64,000 nt of DNA, taken from positions 36,075,955-36,139,954 of the forward strand of contig JASEVX010000011.1 in assembly GCA_031761405.1 (NCBI GenBank), given 5' to 3'. Below, in pieces: positions 10,367 to 20,633 of this stretch. The stretch is from Serripes groenlandicus (taxonomy: Eukaryota; Mollusca; Bivalvia; Cardiida; Cardiidae). Both the position numbers and the translations under genes were made by a program. The notes under the pieces are model-generated. The model saw nothing but the letters and a program-made list of their open reading frames with translations, did no database searches and was not told the origin of the DNA. Within the stretch, counting starts at the first letter, position 1, and each line of letters opens with the position of its first letter.

Positions 10367-10620
10367 TGCATCCTCGGTACCCAGGCTATTCATAAAATAT
10401 ATGAAACCCTGGGCAAATTGGCTGTAAAGATCTCGTACTCATGAATAATTTATGAGTTGAAATGCTGCCGCTCGATTGGCCGCATGCCACAAACCTCATG
10501 CGATACAAAACTTACCGTGAAGTTGAGGAGGAAATCGTGCTTTCATGCTTTACGAAGTTTCGCAAGCTAATTTGCCCAGGGTATCATATATTTTATGAAT
10601 AGCCTGGGTACCGAGGATGA
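10367..10620. mobile_element. Palindromic MITE, about 50-bp TIRs, TA-rich flanks
   Basis: Left arm starts 'catcctcggtacccaggcta' and continues 'cataaaatatatgaaaccct'. The right arm is its inverted copy, ending 'tagcctgggtaccgaggatg'. Flanks are (TA)n on both sides, so a TA duplication is possible but cannot be proven. No coding capacity. Confidence 0.65.
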
Positions 10621-10794
10621 TATATATGGGGCTTGTTTCTAACAGGTTTAGACTTGTTTAAGTGACAGCGCATGCGCAACTCAATGTTTGTTATTTTTAT
10701 ACCCGAATCGCGCAAATTTCAAATCATATATCGCTAGTCAGCTGAAGAGAACACATTGAACATTTTAAAAGAACAAGACAACTGAAATTTAATA

Positions 10795-13700
10795 AGAATA
10801 CAGCTCCACTAACATGATTATATACAGGTATGATGTGTTGACTATGGTGGCATATTACTGCCGTAAGATTACCAGTTATTGTTGAGTACATTATTAGCAG
10901 GTTATCTAGTAAGAGTTTACGAATTTCACTTAATAAGTAACATATTAACTGGTTAACTAGATACGATTCGTGTTACCACTTATTTGATGTTTTCGAAACG
11001 TAAGACTTAAAACAGGCATGAAAGTGTCCAGAACTGCCACCCGTTACATTTTCATGCTGTAAACACTAACAGGTTATCTAGTTATGGTTTGCGATTTTCA
11101 CTTAATAAGTAACATACTATATGGTTTACTAGATAATATTCGTGTTACCAGTTATAAATAAATAGATGTATACGCCAATTAACTTACAACTGAAATGTGG
11201 GGGGAAAGGTGGACTTGATTTGTTTACATGTTTATTGAAATGACACGTTTTAGGCGGTTGATCCATTGTAACCCTTCGTTCAGGAGTATTTTTTTTTTCC
11301 ATTTGATAAATTGAACACAGTTATAATGACAACTATTTGCATCTGTATCTACACTTTTTAGTTATTTAAAAGAAGACTGGACATCAGTGTCATGCCTTGT
11401 TTGAACAAAATTAAAATTAAAAAATTTGATTTATTACCAGACGAATAGTTCAGTTCGCTGTTGTGTTTAACCTATATTAGAACAAAAGTGAAATGCTCAG
11501 TTGCTGTGATTATTTTACTGTTAACTAATTCAATACAAACTAATATTTAATGCTAATCGTCTGGGTCCGTCTAGCAAGACAGTTACAGCTGTCTCAAAAC
11601 AACTGAAAATGGGGTTTTCCCCAATAGGTTTTCACAAACCATAGGTGATGCAGTGGTTTTTATTTTCTTAAATTCACAATCCTTTTGTTTAAATCAGCAC
11701 GTTGCAGAGGTTGCAGAAAGTGTTTACATTAATCATATGATAAAATCGTTCTATAAAAGAGACAAATTAATGATGAAATGTATTTCTAAGAAAAACAATT
11801 GACCGGGATTCGAACAGGCGCACGTCTTATACCAAAAGGTTTTTAAAATCAAGTGCATTGCCAATGCACTAAGTACGTACAGTTATTACGTCATTCAAAT
11901 GTCCGCTCTATTTCGCATGTAATAAACACGTGATCGAAAACAATACGAATCTTATCTAGTTACCCAGTTATTATGTTACTTATTAAGTGGTTAACTAGAT
12001 AACATTCGTGTTGCCACTTATCGATTTATATACAACTGGATATCTGGTAACACGAATCTTATCTAGTTAACCAGATAATATATCTATAGGTACTACCTAT
12101 TTACGAAAAAAAACCGCAAGATAATTATAAACAAAAATTAAAGAGCATACTTTGGCCATAAAAAGGGATTTATGAGTAATTGACTAGACAATAATAATGT
12201 TAATGTCATGTTTCTTGCATTATCAAAACATATTTGGAATTCGTATTGCTGTCGTCTATTATTACGAACAGAAAATAATAAAGTAAAGACTTTCAGAAAA
12301 TCAAGGAATACATTTATAATGAACGAGGTTAAAACATGAGGGCCAAGATGATCCTAAATCGATCACCTGCATTATGGTAAAGAAGCAAATAGATCAGCCC
12401 TTTTCTGATGCCACTTGGCGACTGCCTTTTTCAACCAGTCAATATGACTGGAACAAATGATGTAAATGGTCACATTTCTGCTAAACCATTTCCCTATTAG
12501 AGAGGGTTTCTGAGGCCTTTGCAACAGACGATTTAGGAAAAGATTGTCGCTAAAAGAACAATTGCTCCTTATGAGAAAGTTATGCTTTTGCCACAATGTT
12601 TGATAAATAATTATACTTTGAATGAGTGAGTCAATAGCTCATGCATAGGAATTTTGGGTCTTTCATGTTGATACCACATTTTTTGCGGGAAACGACATCG
12701 CTCCATTGACGTTACGCCAAGATGAAGTGTTACGGAAATGACGTCACGTCCTTCTTTGACTACGATACAGTCAAAATTTAAGTTCGGGCGTAGAAGGTTA
12801 ATGCTGTCGATTTTTTGACAAACGGGAAAACATATTTCTTACAGAGTTCCATTTATTTTTAACTTTTCGTACAAATGTTAATTCCCACATAACACAGCAC
12901 TTAAATGATCTTTAATATCGATTTGAAAAAAAAAAAGGATTAAAAAGACGACAATAATGTTCAATCCGTGTTTTTCGGCTCATTTTTTACATACTCAAAA
13001 ATCGATTTTAAAAAAATCGATTTTAAAAAAAATGATTAAAAAGACGACAATAATTTTCAATCCGTGTTTTTTTGCTCATTTTATACATACCCAAAATACC
13101 GATTTAAAAAAAAAAAATTATTAAAAAGCCGACAATAATTTTCAATCTGTGTTTTACGTCTGATTTTTATACATATCCAAAATGGCGGCCCCCATGGATT
13201 TTTCCAGTTTCATTACAGAAAGCTTCATGGGTTATTGAAAAAAAAATTCATGGTTTTTTTTCGTATTATGTGTAATAATAAGTAGTTAACTAGATAGGAT
13301 TCTATTGTAAGTTAGGACATATAAATCAATTTATTGGTAACTCGCAACACGAATATTATATAGTTAAGCAGTTAGTATGTTACTTATTAAGTGAAATTCG
13401 CAAACTATAACCAGATAACCTATTAGTGTTGCACAGTACAGAATAAACATGTAACGGGTGGCAGTTATGGGCACTTTCATGCCTGTTTTTAGTCTTCCGT
13501 TTAGAGAATATCAAATAAGTGGTAACACGAATCTTTTCTAGTTAATCAGTTAGTATGTTACTTATTTAGTGAAATTCGCAAACTCTAACTTGATAACCTG
13601 TTAATAGTGTACTCAACAGTAACTGGTAATCTTACGGCAGTAGTAAACACATCATACCTGCATATAACCCTGTTAGTGGAGCTGTATTCATATCTAGTTA
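10795..13700. mobile_element. Foldback element with long repetitive TIRs
   Basis: The left edge 'atacagctccactaacat' and 'aggtatgatgtgtt' match, inverted, the right edge 'aacacatcatacctg' and 'ctgttagtggagctgtat' at 13654-13692. Each arm (about 350-450 bp) holds tandem copies of 'cacttaataagtaacat' and 'ggttaactagata' units. More units occur inside (11940-12080) and beyond the right end (13700-13800). The middle (11165-11940) is unrelated sequence with no transposase. A second element (12078-13275) sits inside. Structure resembles foldback DNA transposons. Arm identity was judged by eye. Confidence 0.55.
12078..13275. mobile_element. 1.2-kb nested repeat element, copy A
   Basis: Starts near 'aatatatctataggtac' and ends near 'ggttttttttcgtatta'. 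The entire sequence recurs reverse-complemented at 26589-27716 (copy B). Near the ends 'acgaaaaaaaacc' is inverted. It contains a degraded CTGCTGCAG-MITE core (12480-12610), a 'gatcctaaatcgatcacctg' block of bivalve repeat type, three rough copies of 'aaagacgacaataat' (12940-13140) and 'aaaatggcggcccccatgg'. No ORF resembling a protein. Compared with copy B it lacks about 35 bp near the right end. Confidence 0.6.
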
Positions 13701-13864
13701 ATCAGTTAGTATGCTACTTATTAAGTGAAATTCGTAAACCCTAACTAGATTACCTTTTAATAGTGTACAAAACATTAACTGGTTATTTCATGCCACCATA
13801 GTTTACGTGTATTTTATCAATTACTGTTTATTTTATTTTGATATGTATAATCTGTTAACTCGAT

Positions 13865-13975
13865 ATGTATTAAGCTGCTGTCATTGCGATTTTTTAATTA
13901 GTCGCCGGGCAGATGCCCGCGACTTATATTTTTAATAGCTTTTCGGAAATGACATGGGGGACGAGTGATTATTAG
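13865..13975 (+). repeat. Dispersed repeat (inverted pair with 44595-44700)
   Basis: 'gcccgcgacttatatttt', 'aatagcttttcggaaatgac' and 'gacgagtgattatta' match the reverse complement of 44600-44695 nearly base for base. No coding signal. Confidence 0.55.
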
Positions 13976-13979
13976 ACAA

Positions 13980-14840
13980 AAACGAATTTAAATGGTTATT
14001 TTCATTATAAAAGACAGAAGGAAAGAATAACAATAAATTAACATGTAGGGTTCAGTTTATGTTCGAAATTAAGTTTGAAATTATACAACAATTTCAATGA
14101 AATTTAACTGTTTAGCTGATATTATATTTCGAGGGTGGTCTACTTTGTGAATATATTGGACTACATTTTAACATTTGTCAAAGTATGACATAATTAGGAT
14201 GCCAAGTTAATATCATTTTGAGAAAAAGAGAAAACTCATGTAACCATTTTCACATTGTCTTAAAAGAGGATTGCTGCAAAGGTGTCCAATGTTGGCTTTA
14301 ACAGGGAAAAGGTAAAATGACGTGCTATTGCATGCAAATCCTAAATTGTCTGTTTTGTGGTTTTATTGACAAATAATAAAATTCAAATATTCTGATAAAC
14401 ACATTGAACTATGCCTTAATGAAAGCAATGTATGCATAATAAAACTAATGATTGGCAAGATTACTCATTTGATCAATAATTAGTTGGCTGTGTGTATGGT
14501 CAACCTACCTTAGAATAGAGATTGGTCATAAACAATAAAATGCTTCAATTATATTTCAATGAAGGACATTTACTTCGTTGACAAAACAAAAATGGAGTAA
14601 TGATACATTTTCACTTGACACCATCCCTGATGTTCCAATATGCCCTGCAGTTGATAACTGTTTTTTCAACTACTATAATGTAAGTGTTATGCATAACTGC
14701 AATATGGATTTCCGGCGACATTGATCCGTTGCATCAACCTTCTCTTTTGTTCTTTATAAACCTGTCAGCTACGGAGAGTGTATAGCGCTATTACAGTAGG
14801 TGTGCCAGTGATATTTTAACCACAGTAGCATTTATATTGT
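13980..14840. other. Region without recognised features
   Basis: AT-rich, no ORF worth reporting, and no repeat that I could match elsewhere in the window. It may hold the left flank of the Polinton relic, but no terminal inverted repeat was seen. Confidence 0.4.
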
Positions 14841-14845
14841 GAGAA

Positions 14846-15121
14846 ATGGAGTACTTGGTTAATCCGTCCGTATGTACAAATCATGGAGAAACTGGTCGAC
14901 AATATCGATGCCCTCACTGCAAACAGCAATTCAAACGACGGAACAGTCTTAAACGTCATATTGAAATACACAAGGGAAATATTGGTCCTAACACACATAA
15001 TGTTACTACAGCATCTAGTACAAATCGAGAACACAATAACACATTAGAACCCAATGAAAGGAGGAGAAAACAATCTGAACCGTTAAGGGATGGACCGGGA
15101 GATAAGAAGAATAACAAATAA
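14846..15121 (+). CDS. Short zinc-finger ORF at the Polinton left side
   Basis: 91 codons. Residues 24-44 form one classical C2H2 finger ('CPHCKQQFKRRNSLKRHIEIH': two Cys two apart, two His four apart). The C-terminal third is polar and charged (Asn, Glu, Lys, Arg) and ends at TAA 15119-15121. It lies 76 bp before the polymerase-related ORF on the same strand. It could be the element's own short gene or the 5' end of the polymerase gene separated by a frameshift. A host exon is less likely because no splice sites stand out. Confidence 0.45.
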   Translation: MEYLVNPSVCTNHGETGRQYRCPHCKQQFKRRNSLKRHIEIHKGNIGPNTHNVTTASSTNREHNNTLEPNERRRKQSEPLRDGPGDKKNNK

Positions 15122-15197
15122 AACATTGTTGAGGAACAGTGTAATTGGTGTTCGAAGTTTAAGCCCTTAGTTCCCGGTAAAAGATTTTACCAAGGTT

Positions 15198-16268
15198 GTG
15201 GTCAACAAGGCCGGGAACGTCATTGGTGTCATTGCCTTTTACCAGAGCGATTATTTGGGGGAAAGAACGGACGTTTGTGACAGCTGTACAAATAGGCGAG
15301 ACAACTGGAGCAATCGTCAGCAACATGGTGGAGGAACTTGCGAAATAGGAGAAACAGCTCAACCCACAACACTAATACCATCTACGAACAATATTTGGGA
15401 TGTTCTCCAGTTTTTACGAGATACACAAACGGACATCCAACAAATTCTCATGGATGGCATGAAAACTGTTAAAGGTATGAAATGGTTCTTAACACTGTTT
15501 GTTAAGTTTGTTAAATATAACCAAAACCATGAAGCTGTTTATAACGAACCCGTTTTCCGATCAATCACTGTGTCTTGTACAAATCTTTCCCAAATAGAGG
15601 AACAAATTGCTGAAGTTTATCAACATTTACACCATTCATTTCAAAATTTTGAGCGTGAGGGCAGCGTATGGTCCATTGATAAGATCATCAAACTTGAGGT
15701 AAATACTGGTGAGTACAAGCCTTTGGAGGGTAGTAGTTATCTACCTTTACCATTGAATATACAAAAGAAAAAGGCTGTGCTCTATGTCAAAAACCATGAT
15801 CAGAAATGTTGTTTATGGTCTGAGCTTGCAGCTCTACACCCTGTGGCACGGACAGACAATCCGGATGGTGTCAGTCATTATACCCAGTATGAACAACAAC
15901 TAAATACAGTCGAGATAACTTTTCCATTACCTCTAGCTCATATACTCAAATTTGAAAAACAAAATAGTCTGTCGATTAATCAGTTTGGTTTGGAGGGAGA
16001 TGAAGTGTACTCACTACATGTTACACATCGGAGAAACATGACTTCTCATATCGATCTTCTTTTGTTCTCTAAAGGAGAAAAACGACATTTCTGGCTAATT
16101 AGAAACCTCAGCCGTTTACTAGGTAGCAGGACATCTCACAATCGAGATACTTACTATTGTAATTACTGCCTGCACAGATTTACCACAGCAAACATGTTAA
16201 AATACCATGTTCCTTACTGCTTCCCACACGGCCCCCAGAAGTTGAGTTTTCTTAGTCTATTTCAATAA
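15198..16268 (+). CDS. N-terminal piece of Polinton-type DNA polymerase B
   Basis: Longest surviving ORF of the relic (356 codons). The last 40 residues carry 'YYCNYCLHRFTTANMLKYH' followed by Cys and 'HGPQ', a zinc-finger-like motif usual just before the exonuclease domain in this family. The region before it ('FPLPLAHILKFEKQNSLSIN', 'HIDLLLFSKGEKRHFWLI') matches the conserved pre-exonuclease part of these polymerases as I remember it. The first 100 residues are not recognised. The frame is lost at 16268, and the exonuclease I segment continues in another frame. Confidence 0.65.
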   Translation: MVNKAGNVIGVIAFYQSDYLGERTDVCDSCTNRRDNWSNRQQHGGGTCEIGETAQPTTLIPSTNNIWDVLQFLRDTQTDIQQILMDGMKTVKGMKWFLTLFVKFVKYNQNHEAVYNEPVFRSITVSCTNLSQIEEQIAEVYQHLHHSFQNFEREGSVWSIDKIIKLEVNTGEYKPLEGSSYLPLPLNIQKKKAVLYVKNHDQKCCLWSELAALHPVARTDNPDGVSHYTQYEQQLNTVEITFPLPLAHILKFEKQNSLSINQFGLEGDEVYSLHVTHRRNMTSHIDLLLFSKGEKRHFWLIRNLSRLLGSRTSHNRDTYYCNYCLHRFTTANMLKYHVPYCFPHGPQKLSFLSLFQ

Positions 16269-16269
16269 C

Positions 16270-16545
16270 ATTCACAAGCAGTTAAAAGTTCCTTTTGTTG
16301 TTTATGCGAACTTTGAAAGTTTTACCAAACCTGTCAAATCTTGTGAACCAGATCCAAATTCGTCTTTCACCACTCGCTTTCAAAAGCACGAACCCTGTGG
16401 TTTTTCTTACATAGTGTAATGCACAAGTGACGAATTGTCTAAACCAGCAAAGGTATACCGAGGACCGAATGTTATTGATACTTTCTTTGATTGCTTAGTG
16501 AAAGAAGAAAACAGTATCTTTCACATTTTTAGTCAAGTCAACCCA
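16270..16545 (+). pseudogene. Exonuclease I segment of the polymerase relic
   Basis: In a frame different from both neighbours, 'VPFVVYANFESFT' is visible near 16288-16326. This is the exonuclease I motif, whose first acidic residue is normally Asp; here the codon is AAC (Asn). A stop at 16417-16419 (TAA) and the frame changes on either side show decay. Confidence 0.6.
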
Positions 16546-16760
16546 TGGTACTAACCCTACATGAGGAGAAGTCATTTAAAGACGCTACAATTTGTCACAT
16601 TTGTCAGAAAGTTTTAGGAGCAGAAAGAGTTAGGGGTCACGATCATTTGAGTGGAATATTTAGGGGAGTAGCTAACAATGATTGTAATTTTCAATACCAG
16701 TTTAGAGGGAGTGAGCGCTCTTTAAACATCAAAATTTTACATCCCGGTCATATTATATAA
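16545..16760 (+). CDS. Endonuclease VII-like zinc segment of the polymerase relic
   Basis: Contains 'CHICQKVLGAERVRGHDHL' followed by 'GVANNDCN', the Cys-x2-Cys...His-x-His...Cys pattern of the endonuclease VII/HNH-like insertion often found within polymerases of this transposon family. The open frame ends at 16760. Exonuclease II ('NLRGYD', near 16770-16790) follows in another frame. The ATG at 16545 is fortuitous. Confidence 0.55.
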   Translation: MVLTLHEEKSFKDATICHICQKVLGAERVRGHDHLSGIFRGVANNDCNFQYQFRGSERSLNIKILHPGHII

Positions 16761-16838
16761 TCTGCGTGGGTATGATATGCATCTTTTGATGGAACCGGCA
16801 GGCAAGTACAAACACACGCCTCTTTCCTGTATTCCAAC

Positions 16839-17381
16839 ATGGAAAAATATCTTTCCTTTTCTTTGGGAAATCTCAGATTCGTTGATTCTTTACAATTTCT
16901 GTATGCATCTTTAGAGACACTAGTGTCCAATTTGGCCAAAGAATGGATACATATTTTTCCAAAATTGAAGAAGCATTTCCCTGATCAACAACATCAATAC
17001 CTTCTATTGCGCAAGGGTGTTTTCCAAAACGACTTTCTCACGTCCTCACACAAATATGAACAGAACACACTGCCGACAAAAGATCAATTTTATAACAAAC
17101 TTAATGAATTGGAGGTATCTGACAAGGATTATGACCATGCTAAAACAATATGGCAATCATTCCACGTTTCTAAAATTGACGATGATGCAGAAACAGGTTA
17201 TATCTTAGAAGTAGACCTAGACTATCCAACACTTTTACACGACGCTCACAGTGACTATCCACTAGCCCCAGAGACTTTAACTATTACAACAGATATGCTT
17301 TCTGCTCATTCTCTTGACTTTCGTAAGAATTTAGACATCAAAGCAAAACCTTCCACAAAACTTGTACCTCGTCTTGGATAA
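16839..17381 (+). CDS. Middle segment of the polymerase relic, with internal deletion
   Basis: 180 codons. 'FVDSLQFLYASLETLVSNL' and 'LLRKGVFQNDFLTS' belong to the region after exonuclease II. 'VDLDYPTLLHDAHSDYPLAP' belongs downstream of polymerase motif A. The two are joined in one open frame at about residue 120, so the stretch with exonuclease III and motif A is missing. That is inferred from remembered family order; an alignment would fix the size of the deletion. Confidence 0.6.
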   Translation: MEKYLSFSLGNLRFVDSLQFLYASLETLVSNLAKEWIHIFPKLKKHFPDQQHQYLLLRKGVFQNDFLTSSHKYEQNTLPTKDQFYNKLNELEVSDKDYDHAKTIWQSFHVSKIDDDAETGYILEVDLDYPTLLHDAHSDYPLAPETLTITTDMLSAHSLDFRKNLDIKAKPSTKLVPRLG

Positions 17382-17399
17382 AAAATAAACTATGTGGTT

Positions 17400-17756
17400 A
17401 ATTATAGAAATTTGAAGTAATATTTATCACATGGCCTAAGTCTGACTAACATTCACCATGGAATAGAGTTTACACAATCAGCCTGGCTAAAACGTTACAT
17501 TGACTTTAACACTCGTAAGCGCAAAGTCGCTCAGACTACCTTTGAAAAAGAATTTGTTAAGCTCATGAATAATGCAGTATTTTGTAAAACCATGGAAAAC
17601 ATGAGGAAACGGCTCAATGTTGAGCTAGTTAACACATTTAAAAGACTTCGGAAAGTATGTGCCAAACCTAATTTTCAATCATTTAAAATTGTCAATGAAG
17701 ATTTGGTCGCTGTGCACTTGACCAAAACCAACATTGTCTTGAACAGACCGATTTAA
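17400..17756 (+). pseudogene. Polymerase motif B segment of the relic
   Basis: From about 17445 the frame reads 'HGIEFTQSAWLKRYIDFN' and then 'LMNNAVFCKTMENMRKR'. The latter occupies the place of motif B, where a Gly is expected and a Cys is present. 'NFQSFKIVNEDLVAVHL' follows. A stop ends the frame at 17754-17756; the next segment is in another frame. Confidence 0.6.
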
Positions 17757-17789
17757 GCGGGTTTTGTATATTGGATCAATCCAAAGTAA

Positions 17790-18328
17790 ACATGTACCAA
17801 TTTCATATTGATTTCATTAAGGCAGAATATGGTGACAGGGCCCAGTTGCTCTTTACGGACACGGACAGCTTATGCTATGAGATTGAAACCCATGACTGGT
17901 ATCAGGATATGCTTGAGCATCAATATTTATTTTAGACTAGCAACTTTCCTAAGCACCACCCAATATACAGTGAGCAAATCTGTAAAGTTTAAGGGAAGAT
18001 GAAAGATGAGTGCGGTGGCACGCCTATTGAATCTTGTGTCGGCTTACGACCAAAAATGTATTCTCTCGTGTATGGGAGTAAACACAAACAAACAGCGAAA
18101 GGTGTGAAGACATCAGTGATCGAAAAGCTACTAAAGCATGAAACGCACGAGCTTTGTCTTTTTCAACGTTGTACAATGCGTCACAATATGAACATGATAA
18201 GTGGTTACAATCATCAGCTCTACAGCGTAACTATATCAAAGGCTACACTCTCCCCATACGATGATAACAAATACGTGTTGAATTTAGGCATAGACACGCT
18301 TGCTCACGGTCATTATAAGACAAAGTAA
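17790..18328 (+). pseudogene. Polymerase motif C and C-terminal segment of the relic
   Basis: 'AQLLFTDTDSLCYEIET' (near 17838-17888) retains the two Asp residues of polymerase motif C. After two stops, a 109-codon ORF (17999-18328) begins 'MKDECGGTPIESCVGLRPKM', also a family signature. It ends in a Lys-containing tail with TAA at 18326-18328, probably the natural end of the protein. Confidence 0.6.
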
Positions 18329-18329
18329 T

Positions 18330-18925
18330 AAACCATTTCACACCACTGTAGATTATAATGTCATATTTTCAGTATGTTATAAAGTGAGCAGTCACTGTAA
18401 TATATTAAATTAAATATATTTGTGAATTATTACTCTGTATAAATGTACCGTATATCATTTTTGAAAAGGGTATTAACTGTATAAATTGGTATCCGTGTAT
18501 CCGTATGTAAACAATTGCTTAAAATATAGGAAATGTTCCAAGTATGCATTTTTTCTTCTTTCCACAAGGTGACATTTCTGTTGTATTATATATTTTCAAT
18601 AAATTCTTTGCATTTTTCAAGCCCGCTCCTCCTTCAACCGCCCCCCCCCCCCTCCCCCCGCCCTGCAGAACCCCTAAACTAACTAAATCGGATATACAAG
18701 TCAATGTTATGTAAGCATTAATTAGATCTATGTAAACTGCTCTCCTCTAGTGTAGTTATGCTTTATATGTTATGTTACTGTCAATAGTGAATGTTCTATT
18801 GTAATCCTCCTCGACGGCAAGTATAATGGAATTGTAACATACCAGTCATAGGGTAAGGGGAAAAGTGAAATAAAAATCAAAGTACTCATAGTACTGAAAG
18901 TCGGGCTCACATGAAAACTTGATGT
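18330..18925. other. AT-rich spacer with a poly-C run
   Basis: No coding signal. A C-rich tract (about 18637-18660) contains more than ten consecutive C. It separates the polymerase relic from the 45-bp minisatellite. Confidence 0.4.
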
Positions 18926-18929
18926 AATG

Positions 18930-19328
18930 AAACAAGAGCAATGTATACATACATGTGATAGTGTTTATGTAAAGAAACAAGAGCAATGTATACATACATG
19001 TGACAGTGTTTATGTAAAGAAACAAGAGCAATGTATACATACATGTGACAGTGTTTATGTAAAGAAACAAGAGCAATGTATACATACATGTGACAGTGTT
19101 TATGTAAAGAAACAAGAGCAATGTATACATACATGTGACAGTGTTTATGTAAAGAAACAAGAGCAATGTATACATACATGTGAGTGTGTTTATGTAAAGA
19201 AACAAGAGCAATGTATACATACATGTGAGTGTTTATGTAAAGAAACAAGAGCAATGTATACATACATGTGAGTGTGTTTATGTAAAGAAACAAGAGCAAT
19301 GTATACATACATGTGACAGTGTTTATTT
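18930..19328. repeat. 45-bp minisatellite, about nine copies
   Basis: Unit begins 'aaacaagagcaatgtataca' and continues 'tacatgtgacagtgtttatg'. Unit starts are at 18930, 18975, 19020, 19065, 19110, 19155, 19200, 19243 and 19288; one unit is 43 bp. Copies differ at only a few positions ('gacag', 'gatag' or 'gagtg'). Because 45 is a multiple of three and the unit has no stop in several frames, long ORFs appear on both strands ('KKQEQCIHTCDSVYV' repeated on plus). These are by-products, not proteins. Confidence 0.85.
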
Positions 19329-19392
19329 TGACTTTTGAAAGTTCAAAAACTCGATTTCATTACGGTACAAGGCAGCGTAATAATATCTCAAA

Positions 19393-19562
19393 CCAAATCT
19401 GCAGCAGACGACTTTTGAAATGACCTCGTCGATACAGAATTAAAAACATTGTGTGGAAATAAGGATTTTATTTTTAGTAACTGCTCCATTGTCCACAAAT
19501 GTTTTCAAAGTTCGCCTGCTACATAGCCACCGGTGGCTATCACAGAAAGGGTTTAAATGCCA
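19393..19562. mobile_element. CTGCTGCAG-type MITE, diverged copy
   Basis: 'atctgcagcagacgactttt' on the left, 'aatgttttcaaagttcgcct' and 'agaaagggttta' on the right. The core is replaced by an unrelated AT-rich stretch, and a small hairpin 'gccaccggtggc' sits near the right end. Confidence 0.5.
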
Positions 19563-20097
19563 AGCGTTCATTCCGTTCATCTCATGGAGGTAGGTTAATT
19601 ACGTTTAACAGACGGAATAATACACTCTTACTACCGAAAAAAAACCATGAATATTGTGCGCATTTGTTTTTCTAAACGAACATGTTTTCAATATTAACTG
19701 TGTAATTTCAAAGTTACGCACATGTGAAGTTCGATTTTCTTAGAAATCATTAAGAGTTTTGAACTATTTCATAGTACGTACACTTCGTGTTGGCCGGTGT
19801 ACGGTCTACTAGCCTGACTACATGTTTCTAGTGAAATCCCACATATTAATTCAACCAATTCAAAGAAAGGTGATGTTAAAATACATTTCTTAATACCCTA
19901 TACAATTGTGTATGATTAAGAACTACACCACAAGATGATACTTATACATTTTATTCAAGAGGTATATGATATATAGTGTTGTATAATTTACATTCTGAGG
20001 TTGTTCCTTGTTGAATAATAAACACAATTGTCAGCGCGATACAATATATCGCTTCACCTACAGCCTTTAAGTACTTCTACCAAGTACTTCTACCAAT

Positions 20098-20499
20098 TCA
20101 TTTGAATCGATCTAGGTTTTCCTCAAAGTAATGATTATATTTTCTCAAAGCCAACCGAATAGCTCGTTCCTCGCTCATATCGCGTTCCAGTGAGTTTTTA
20201 ATAGTTTTCATGATGTTTGTGTGTATATATCCACCACTTAACTTCATAATGTATGTAATAATGATTCCATATCTATCCATAAAAGCTCGCATATCATCCT
20301 GTCGCAGTTTCATATCTGCTCTTTCTTCTGCTTCTGCAGAACTCATTCCTTCCTTTTCATATTTATCAACCTTTTGCTTCCATTTCGTTTCATTCAATGT
20401 TTTTATTCTATCATCAATATCGCTATACACTTCTCGTTCTTGATCAGTTATTTCCATTGATCCGTCACTTCCGTCTGTGTCCAACCCACTGTACCTCAT
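20098..20499 (-). CDS. Intact 133-aa hypothetical protein of the Polinton relic
   Basis: Starts ATG at 20499 and stops just before 20098. The sequence is hydrophilic and predicted mostly helical. An acidic N-terminus ('DGSDGSMEITDQEREVYSDI') leads into a charged helix ('WKQKVDKYEKEGMSSAEAEE'), then a more hydrophobic block ('FMDRYGIIITYIMKLSGG') and a second charged helix at the C-terminus. No signal peptide, and no domain that I can name. It lies 134 bp downstream of the ATPase remnant on the same strand, so it was probably a gene of the same element. It is unbroken while both neighbours are broken, which could be chance for 400 bp or could reflect selection. Confidence 0.5.
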   Translation of the reverse strand: MRYSGLDTDGSDGSMEITDQEREVYSDIDDRIKTLNETKWKQKVDKYEKEGMSSAEAEERADMKLRQDDMRAFMDRYGIIITYIMKLSGGYIHTNIMKTIKNSLERDMSEERAIRLALRKYNHYFEENLDRFK

Positions 20500-20633
20500 T
20501 CATTTACTGGGTCTGAATTCCTCGTAGGACATGTGTCGCTGCAAGTGATTTTACCACCTTTTGGTAATCAGAAGTGTTGCCTTCGTTGACTGTTTATCCC
20601 GTCTGAACAGCCCGAATGTTGTCTGATAAATGA

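Larger units (their letters stand above)
15198..18328 (+). pseudogene. Polinton-type DNA polymerase B, multiply frameshifted
   Basis: Recognisable family segments occur in order but in different frames: N-terminal region with a Cys/His cluster, exonuclease I, an endonuclease VII-like zinc region, exonuclease II ('NLRGYD'), a mid region, polymerase motif B and motif C ('TDTDS'), and a C-terminal region ending at 18328. Family members replicate the element with a protein primer (established). At least five frame changes or stops are visible, around 16268, 16545, 16760, 17381 and 17757-18000. Inside 16839-17381 the reading passes straight from the segment before motif A to the one after it, implying an internal deletion that removes motif A. 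In exonuclease I the first catalytic Asp reads Asn. The gene cannot make an active enzyme. Confidence 0.75.

Noticed and set aside
18846..19308. Three overlapping 114-133-codon ORFs with 15-residue repeats
   Set aside because: All come from the 45-bp minisatellite, which is open in several frames on both strands.
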